A stretch of 7,172 bases of DNA from an uncultured Clostridia bacterium (GTDB taxonomy: Bacteria; Bacillota; Clostridia; TANB77; CAG-508). Both the position numbers and the translations under genes were made by a program. Below the pieces are notes generated by a model that was given only the letters and a program-made list of their open reading frames with translations, was not told the DNA's origin and did no database searches. This document shows, one piece after another, positions 1-5,075 of this stretch. Numbering within the stretch: position 1 is the stretch's first letter; each line of letters starts with the position of its first letter. The stretch is taken from positions 1-7,172 of the forward strand of contig CANQOU010000060.1 in NCBI GenBank assembly GCA_947625565.1, given 5' to 3'.

Positions 1-1
1 A

Positions 2-47
2 TTCCAGACACTTCTAGGAGTTACAGGCTCACGGAAAAACATTTACT
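2..47 (+). other. uvrB: uvrB N-terminal fragment carrying the P-loop codons, split from the main frame by a one-base insertion
   Basis: Read from base 2, the sequence encodes FQTLLGVTGS, the conserved UvrB segment leading into the Walker A P-loop. At base 32 an extra C shifts the frame, so the next codons read R-K-N and not G-K-T. Without that C, translation runs GSGKTFTM straight into the frame that starts at base 48. The glycine and lysine codons GGA AAA and the following ACA TTT ACT are intact at 33-47. In the frame of the downstream ORF there is a TAG at 15-17, so that frame cannot extend upstream unaided. This is therefore part of uvrB and not a separate gene. Whether the extra base is biological or a sequencing/assembly error near a sequence end cannot be decided here. 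Confidence 0.85.
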
Positions 48-1871
48 ATGGCAAATATAATTCAAAAAGTACAAAAACCAACTCTTGTTTTAGCACATAA
101 TAAAACACTAGCAGGACAATTATATAGTGAATTCAAAGAGTTTTTTCCAAATAATAATGTGGAATACTTTGTATCCTATTATGACTATTATCAACCAGAA
201 AGTTACATTCCAAGCTCAGACACATATATAGAAAAAGATGCCTCTATAAATGACGAAATTGATAAACTAAGACATTCAGCAACACTATCCTTATTTGAAA
301 CAAGAGATGTCATAATAGTTGCATCAGTATCTTGTATATATGGCTTAGGAGACCCAGAGGACTATCAAGAAATGACACTATCTTTGCGTAGTGGAATGAA
401 AAAAACAAGGGACGAAGTATTAAAAAGGCTAATAACAATGCAATATAGCAGAAATGAAATTGATTTTAAAAGAGCAACTTTTAGGGCAAAAGGTGATATT
501 GTAGAAATTTATCCATCATCGCAAAGTGAAAGTGCTGTTAGAGTTGAATTTTGGGGAGATGAGATAGAAAAAATTTCAGAAATAAATCCATTAACAGGAA
601 AATCAATTGGAATTAGAAATCATATATTGATACCACCTGCTTCACAATATGTTACAAATAAAGAAAAAATGGAAAGAGCAATTGTGAATATTGAAAAAGA
701 ATTAGAACAAAGAATAAAATATTTCAAAGATAAAGGAAAGCTATTAGAAGCTCAAAGAATAGAAGAAAGAACGAACTTTGATATAGAAATGATGAAAGAG
801 ACTGGATTTTGTCAAGGAATAGAAAACTATTCAAGACATATAAGTGGTAGAAAAGAAGGCTCTCCACCGTATACTTTATTTGACTATTTTCCAAAAGACT
901 TTTTGCTATTAGTAGATGAATCTCATGCAACAATACCACAAGTAAGAGCAATGTATAATGGTGATAAATCTAGAAAAGACTCATTAGTAAACTACGGATT
1001 TCGTTTACCGTCTGCATATGACAATAGACCATTAAAATTTGAAGAATTTGAAAAAAGAATAAATCAAGCAATATTTGTTAGTGCAACACCAGCAGAATAT
1101 GAAAAAGAACATAGCAAAGAAAACATTGTAGAACAAATAATTAGGCCAACTGGATTATTAGACCCCAAAATAGAAGTAAGGCCTGTTAGTAATCAAATAG
1201 ATAATCTAATTGAACAAATTCGTTTAAGAGTAGAAAAAAATGAAAGAGTGTTAGTTACAACATTAACAAAAAAGATGGCAGAAGATTTAACAGAATATTT
1301 AAAAAGTTTAGATATCAGAGTCAATTATATGCATTCTGAAACAAAAGCTTTACAAAGAATGGAAATAATTAGAAACCTTCGCCTAGGAGAATTTGATGTA
1401 CTTGTTGGAATAAATCTTTTAAGAGAAGGACTAGACATTCCAGAAGTATCTCTTGTTGCTATATTGGATGCAGATAAAGAAGGATTTTTGCGTTCAGAAA
1501 GGTCTTTAATTCAGACAATAGGAAGAGCAGCAAGAAACACAGATGGAACCGTTATTATGTATGCAGATGAACTAACAGAAAGTATGGAAAAAGCAATTTC
1601 AGAAACAAATCGTAGAAGAAAAATTCAGGAAGAATACAATAAAGAACATAATATTACACCAAAAACAATCCAAAAATCAGTAAGAGATTCTATTAGTGCT
1701 ATTAAGCAAGAAGATATAGGTGTAGAATACAAATTAGAAAATAAGGAAGACATTAAAGAAGTAATTGCAAAATTAACAGATGAAATGTTAAAATATGCTA
1801 CAGAAATGGAATTTGAAAAAGCTGCAGAAGTTAGAGATAAAATTAGAGAGTTAGAAAAATTATTAGATTAG
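48..1871 (+). CDS. uvrB: UvrB, excinuclease ABC subunit B (5'-incomplete, frameshifted upstream)
   Basis: UvrB is the damage-verifying helicase-like ATPase of nucleotide excision repair. It receives DNA from UvrA and recruits UvrC. Residue numbers here count from the ATG at 48. The beta-hairpin region with its tyrosine run (YYDYYQPE) is at about 44-51, followed by the EKDASINDEIDKLRHSAT block. The Walker B DESH box is at 290-293, helicase motif VI QTIGRAARN at 489-497, and the C-terminal UVR domain that contacts UvrC at about 576-607. The 607 residues lack roughly 49 N-terminal residues of a normal ~655-660-residue UvrB, including the P-loop. The ATG at 48 aligns with an internal methionine of the family and has no good ribosome-binding site, so it is unlikely to be the true start. 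The real start lies left of the window, in the frame broken at base 32. As it stands, a product from 48 could not bind ATP normally. uvrA follows directly. Confidence 0.96.
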   Translation: MANIIQKVQKPTLVLAHNKTLAGQLYSEFKEFFPNNNVEYFVSYYDYYQPESYIPSSDTYIEKDASINDEIDKLRHSATLSLFETRDVIIVASVSCIYGLGDPEDYQEMTLSLRSGMKKTRDEVLKRLITMQYSRNEIDFKRATFRAKGDIVEIYPSSQSESAVRVEFWGDEIEKISEINPLTGKSIGIRNHILIPPASQYVTNKEKMERAIVNIEKELEQRIKYFKDKGKLLEAQRIEERTNFDIEMMKETGFCQGIENYSRHISGRKEGSPPYTLFDYFPKDFLLLVDESHATIPQVRAMYNGDKSRKDSLVNYGFRLPSAYDNRPLKFEEFEKRINQAIFVSATPAEYEKEHSKENIVEQIIRPTGLLDPKIEVRPVSNQIDNLIEQIRLRVEKNERVLVTTLTKKMAEDLTEYLKSLDIRVNYMHSETKALQRMEIIRNLRLGEFDVLVGINLLREGLDIPEVSLVAILDADKEGFLRSERSLIQTIGRAARNTDGTVIMYADELTESMEKAISETNRRRKIQEEYNKEHNITPKTIQKSVRDSISAIKQEDIGVEYKLENKEDIKEVIAKLTDEMLKYATEMEFEKAAEVRDKIRELEKLLD

Positions 1872-1875
1872 GTGA
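1870..1875 (+). promoter_or_regulatory. Ribosome-binding site of uvrA, overlapping the uvrB stop codon
   Basis: AGGTGA lies five bases before the ATG at 1881 and complements the 3' end of 16S rRNA. Its first two bases are the last two of the uvrB TAG stop (1869-1871). This spacing favours ATG 1881 over the in-frame GTG at 1872, which sits inside the site itself. The overlap suggests that ribosomes finishing uvrB help start uvrA. Confidence 0.8.
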
Positions 1876-1880
1876 AAAAA

Positions 1881-4706
1881 ATGAATGATAAGATTATAAT
1901 AAAAGGTGCTAAAGAGCACAATTTAAAAAATATAAATATAGAAATACCAAGAGATAAACTTGTAGTAATCACAGGCCTTTCAGGCTCAGGAAAATCTTCA
2001 CTAGCATTTGATACTTTATATGCTGAAGGACAAAGAAGATATGTTGAAAGTTTATCATCATATGCTAGACAATTCTTAGGTATCATGGAAAAACCAGCTG
2101 TAGAATCAATTGAAGGATTATCACCAGCAATATCAATTGACCAAAAAACAACATCTAAAAATCCACGTTCTACTGTTGGAACTGTTACAGAAATTTACGA
2201 CTATATAAGATTACTATATGCAAGAATAGGAACACCATATTGTCCAAACTGTGGTATAAAAATAGAAAAGCAAAGTGTAGACCAAATTGTTGACAATGTA
2301 ATGACACTAGATGAAGGAACAAAAATACAAGTATTAGCACCTGTAATTCGTAGTAAAAAAGGAGAATTTACTAAACAACTAGAAGGATATCAAAAAGAAG
2401 GATTTGTAAGGGCTAGAATAGATGGTCAAGTGTATGAACTAACAGATGATATAACATTAGATAGAAAGAAAAAACATGAAATTGAACTTGTAGTTGATAG
2501 ACTTGTTATAAAAGAAGATATAAGAAGTAGACTAGCAGAGTCTATAGAAACAGCTTTGAAACATGCAGAAAATCTAGTTTTAATTGATATAATTGGAAAA
2601 AAGCCAGTTCTATATAGCACAAATTATGCTTGCCCAGAATGTGGATTTAGTTTTCCAGAATTATCTCCAAGAATGTTTTCATTTAATAATCCATATGGAG
2701 CTTGTCCAGAATGTATGGGAATAGGTTACCTAATGAAAATGGATGAAGATTTGATAATACCAGATAAGAATAAAACACTATATGATGGTGTTAAAGCATT
2801 TGGGTCAAGTGTTATGAAAAGGGCTGACACAATGGCCAAAATGTATTTTGAAAGCATTGGAAAACATTATGGTGTTAATATTTCAGTTCCAATTAAAAAG
2901 CTTCCAAGATGGTTTTTAGAAAAAATCCTATATGGTACAGGTGATGAGACAATCGATTTTGAATATGAATCTTCAATTGGAATAAGAAAATTCACGGCCC
3001 CTTTTGAAGGCGTACTTCCAACACTAGACAGACGTCATAGTGAAACAAAATCACAAGGAATGCGAGAGTTTTATGAAATGTATATGAGTGAATCTGAATG
3101 CATGGCATGTAAAGGAGCAAGGTTAAAACCAGAAATTCTTTCTATCAAAATAGGTGATAAAAATATCAATGAAATGACAGATATGTCAATAAAAAATTTA
3201 AAAGAATTTTTAAATAATTTAGAATTAAATCCAACTCAAAAAATGATTGCAGAAATGATATTAAAAGAAATTGATAAAAGATTACAATTTTTGATTGATG
3301 TAGGATTAGAATATTTAACATTATCTAGGAGTGCAGGGACTTTATCAGGAGGAGAAGCACAAAGAATAAGATTAGCAACTCAAATCGGTTCAGGATTAAC
3401 AGGAGTACTATATATTTTAGATGAGCCAAGCATAGGATTACATCAAAGAGATAATGATAAATTATTAGCAACATTAAAAAAACTAAGAGATTTAGGAAAT
3501 ACATTACTTGTTGTCGAACATGATGAAGATACTATGTATGCTGCAGACCAAATTATAGATATTGGACCAGGCGCAGGTGCACATGGTGGACAAGTTATGG
3601 CACAAGGAACAGCAGAAGAAATAAAAAATGTAGAAGCATCCATTACAGGTCAATATTTGAGTGGAAGAAAGCAAATACCAGTACCTAAAAAAAGAAGAAA
3701 AATGACAAAGGGAAAAGTAATAGAAGTACAAGATGCAACAGAAAACAATTTAAAACATATGAGTGTCAAATTTCCATTAGGATTATTTACATGTATTACA
3801 GGAGTTTCAGGCTCAGGAAAATCAACTTTAATAAATGAAGTATTGTATAAAACAGTAGCAAAAGAATTGAATGGCTCAAATGAAAAACCAGGAAAGTGCA
3901 AAGCAGTAAAAGGACTAGAAAATATAGACAAAATCATAAATATTGACCAATCTCCAATTGGAAGAACACCACGTTCTAATCCAGCAACTTATACAGGAGT
4001 ATTTGACCTTATAAGAGACCTGTTTGCTACAACAAATGAAGCAAAACTACGTGGATATCAAAAAGGTAGATTTAGTTTTAATGTACCTGGAGGTAGATGT
4101 GAAAGCTGTAATGGTGATGGTGTGCACAAAATAGAAATGCACTTTTTACCAGATGTATATGTACCTTGTGAAGTATGTAAAGGGAAAAGATATAATAGAG
4201 AAACTTTAGAGGTAAAATACAAAGGAAAAAGTATTGCAGATGTATTAGATATGACAGTAGAAGAAGCATTAGAATTCTTTGATAAAATACCAAAAATAAA
4301 ACCTAAATTACAAACATTATATGATGTTGGATTAAGCTATATTAAATTAGGACAACCTTCTACCACATTATCTGGTGGAGAAGCTCAAAGAGTTAAACTT
4401 GCAACAGAATTATCAAAAAGAGCAACAGGAAAAACTTTATATATTTTAGATGAACCAACAACAGGATTGCACATAGCAGATGTTCACAAACTAGTAAATA
4501 TTTTACAGAGGTTAGTAGATACTGGAAACACAATATTAGTTATAGAACATAACTTAGATTTAATTAAAACTTGTGATTATATCATAGATTTAGGTCCTGA
4601 AGGTGGAGACAATGGTGGAGAAGTTATTGCAGTAGGAACACCTGAACAAATATGCAAAAATGAAAGAAGCTACACAGGAAAATTTTTAGAAAAATATTTA
4701 AAATAA
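1881..4706 (+). CDS. uvrA: UvrA, excinuclease ABC subunit A
   Basis: UvrA is the dimeric ABC-type ATPase that first recognises bulky DNA lesions and loads UvrB; it acts in the cytoplasm on the nucleoid. The product is 941 residues, the usual size. Both ABC modules are complete. Module 1 has Walker A GLSGSGKSS at 32-40, signature LSGGEAQR at 488-495 and Walker B LYILDEP at 510-516. Module 2 has Walker A GVSGSGKST at 641-649, signature LSGGEAQR from 830 and Walker B LYILDEP at 853-859. There are three zinc-type cysteine sets: C121/C124; C251/C254 with C275/C278; and C740/C743 with C763/C766, the last being the zinc finger tied to lesion recognition in the family. The ATG at 1881 was chosen over GTG 1872 because MNDKIIIKGA matches the family N-terminus and an AGGTGA site sits five bases upstream. 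The gene lies nine bases after uvrB and is probably in the same operon. No promoter or SOS-type operator is visible between them. Nothing in the protein looks damaged. Confidence 0.98.
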   Translation: MNDKIIIKGAKEHNLKNINIEIPRDKLVVITGLSGSGKSSLAFDTLYAEGQRRYVESLSSYARQFLGIMEKPAVESIEGLSPAISIDQKTTSKNPRSTVGTVTEIYDYIRLLYARIGTPYCPNCGIKIEKQSVDQIVDNVMTLDEGTKIQVLAPVIRSKKGEFTKQLEGYQKEGFVRARIDGQVYELTDDITLDRKKKHEIELVVDRLVIKEDIRSRLAESIETALKHAENLVLIDIIGKKPVLYSTNYACPECGFSFPELSPRMFSFNNPYGACPECMGIGYLMKMDEDLIIPDKNKTLYDGVKAFGSSVMKRADTMAKMYFESIGKHYGVNISVPIKKLPRWFLEKILYGTGDETIDFEYESSIGIRKFTAPFEGVLPTLDRRHSETKSQGMREFYEMYMSESECMACKGARLKPEILSIKIGDKNINEMTDMSIKNLKEFLNNLELNPTQKMIAEMILKEIDKRLQFLIDVGLEYLTLSRSAGTLSGGEAQRIRLATQIGSGLTGVLYILDEPSIGLHQRDNDKLLATLKKLRDLGNTLLVVEHDEDTMYAADQIIDIGPGAGAHGGQVMAQGTAEEIKNVEASITGQYLSGRKQIPVPKKRRKMTKGKVIEVQDATENNLKHMSVKFPLGLFTCITGVSGSGKSTLINEVLYKTVAKELNGSNEKPGKCKAVKGLENIDKIINIDQSPIGRTPRSNPATYTGVFDLIRDLFATTNEAKLRGYQKGRFSFNVPGGRCESCNGDGVHKIEMHFLPDVYVPCEVCKGKRYNRETLEVKYKGKSIADVLDMTVEEALEFFDKIPKIKPKLQTLYDVGLSYIKLGQPSTTLSGGEAQRVKLATELSKRATGKTLYILDEPTTGLHIADVHKLVNILQRLVDTGNTILVIEHNLDLIKTCDYIIDLGPEGGDNGGEVIAVGTPEQICKNERSYTGKFLEKYLK
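1978..1996 (+). repeat. 19-base direct repeat at the first Walker A of uvrA (copy 2 at 3805-3823)
   Basis: The 19 bases TTTCAGGCTCAGGAAAATC are identical at 1978-1996 and 3805-3823, which are the two P-loop coding sites (S-G-S-G-K-S) of uvrA, about 1.8 kb apart and in the same frame. A related string without the leading TTTC, and interrupted by the extra C at 32, occurs in uvrB at 26-38. The protein motif explains most of the identity. The shared codon choices (TCA, GGC, TCA, GGA, AAA, TCx) go somewhat further than the motif requires. Confidence 0.7.
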
Positions 4707-4740
4707 AGTAATGTAATTAAAAGCATACGAACATAATTTA

Positions 4741-4755
4741 TACCTTTAAAAGGTA
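4741..4755. repeat. 15-base near-perfect palindrome 35 bases after uvrA
   Basis: TACCTTTAAAAGGTA has 7-base arms (TACCTTT/AAAGGTA) around a single central A. As RNA it could form at most a five-pair stem with a five-base loop and no U-tract follows, so it is not a terminator. Its symmetry would suit a dimeric DNA-binding protein, but no promoter or gene start is nearby to regulate, so the function is unknown and chance is possible. Confidence 0.45.
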
Positions 4756-4932
4756 CATAAATAATATAAAAAATATTACAAAATATGAAAAAATACAAAA
4801 AATAAATATATCTGTATGTATGATTTATTTAGCACTTACAAAAAGTGAAGCTGTACAAATTATTACCAGACTTTTCACATTTTTATGGACCGAGCTACTA
4901 ATTATAACAGGAATAATAAAATCATATTCATA

Positions 4933-5029
4933 TTAAAACAAGCAATTAATTTATATTATAAGCAAAGAAAAAATGTAGTTATTTCTAAGGAAAAAACTAC
5001 ATTTTTTATACTTTTTTTGCTTGTTTTAA
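4933..5029. repeat. Outer inverted repeat enclosing the inner terminator hairpin
   Basis: TTAAAACAAGCA at 4933-4944 is the exact reverse complement of TGCTTGTTTTAA at 5018-5029, giving 12-base arms 73 bases apart. Between them lies the hairpin at 4968-5007. A second partial match to the right arm, AAGCAAA at 4960-4966, can pair with TTTGCTT at 5016-5022, so the right arm has two competing left partners. The nested arrangement could be a long imperfect stem, a degraded miniature element, or an elaborate terminator. I see no target-site duplication. Confidence 0.6.
4968..5018. terminator. Probable bidirectional Rho-independent terminator between convergent genes
   Basis: AAAAAATGTAGTT (4968-4980) pairs perfectly with AACTACATTTTTT (4995-5007). 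After one A-A mismatch the stem continues for four more pairs (4982-4985 with 4990-4993), closing on a TAAG tetraloop. On the + strand the T-run of the 3' arm is followed by a second T-run at 5012-5018. On the - strand the 3' arm also ends in six T. The A-tract/stem/T-tract symmetry is typical of a shared terminator, here serving uvrA from the left and the U32 gene from the right. The stem is poor in G-C pairs, so its strength is uncertain. Confidence 0.7.
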
Positions 5030-5043
5030 GATATCAACAATTT

Positions 5044-5075
5044 AGAATATGGGAGGAAAAACCTCTCATATTTTT
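5044..5075 (+). terminator. Rho-independent terminator for + strand transcripts, overlapping the end of the U32 gene
   Basis: The core stem is ATATGGGAGG (5047-5056) with CCTCTCATAT (5062-5071) around an AAAAA loop, with one G-U wobble on the + strand RNA. It can extend three pairs at the base using 5044-5046 with 5072-5074. A run of five T (5071-5075) follows. On the - strand the wobble becomes an A-C mismatch and no U-tract follows, so the structure is directional towards + transcripts such as a long uvrA message. Its 3' arm contains the TGA stop (5066-5068) and last codons of the opposing gene. Confidence 0.75.

Larger units (their letters stand above)
4707..5065. other. Non-coding interval between convergent uvrA and U32 genes
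   Basis: This 359-base stretch is extremely A+T-rich and has no convincing gene. The one sizeable + frame (ATG 4885 to 5103) has no ribosome-binding site, reads through two hairpins and the end of the opposing gene, and resembles nothing I know. I see no tRNA, known riboswitch core, transposon end or clear sigma-A promoter. What it does hold is inverted repeats: a palindrome at 4741-4755, a weak A-arm/T-arm hairpin at 4840-4884, a nested pair at 4933-5029, and a terminator hairpin at 5044-5075. The left two thirds (4756-4930) otherwise shows nothing I can interpret. Confidence 0.7.

Noticed and set aside
724..951. Minus-strand open frame inside uvrB, with similar ones inside uvrA (for example 1868-2086 and 3650-3937)
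   Set aside because: These are antisense shadows of strongly conserved genes. They have low-complexity translations rich in Leu, Phe and Ser and no start signals.
4885..4900. ATGGACCGAG, faintly like a T-box core (TGGTACCGCG)
   Set aside because: It lacks a base of the core and has no specifier stem. No aminoacyl-tRNA synthetase or amino-acid gene follows on this strand.
5051..5056. GGGAGG, which looks like a strong Shine-Dalgarno site
   Set aside because: No start codon follows at a usable distance, and it is the G-rich arm of the terminator hairpin.
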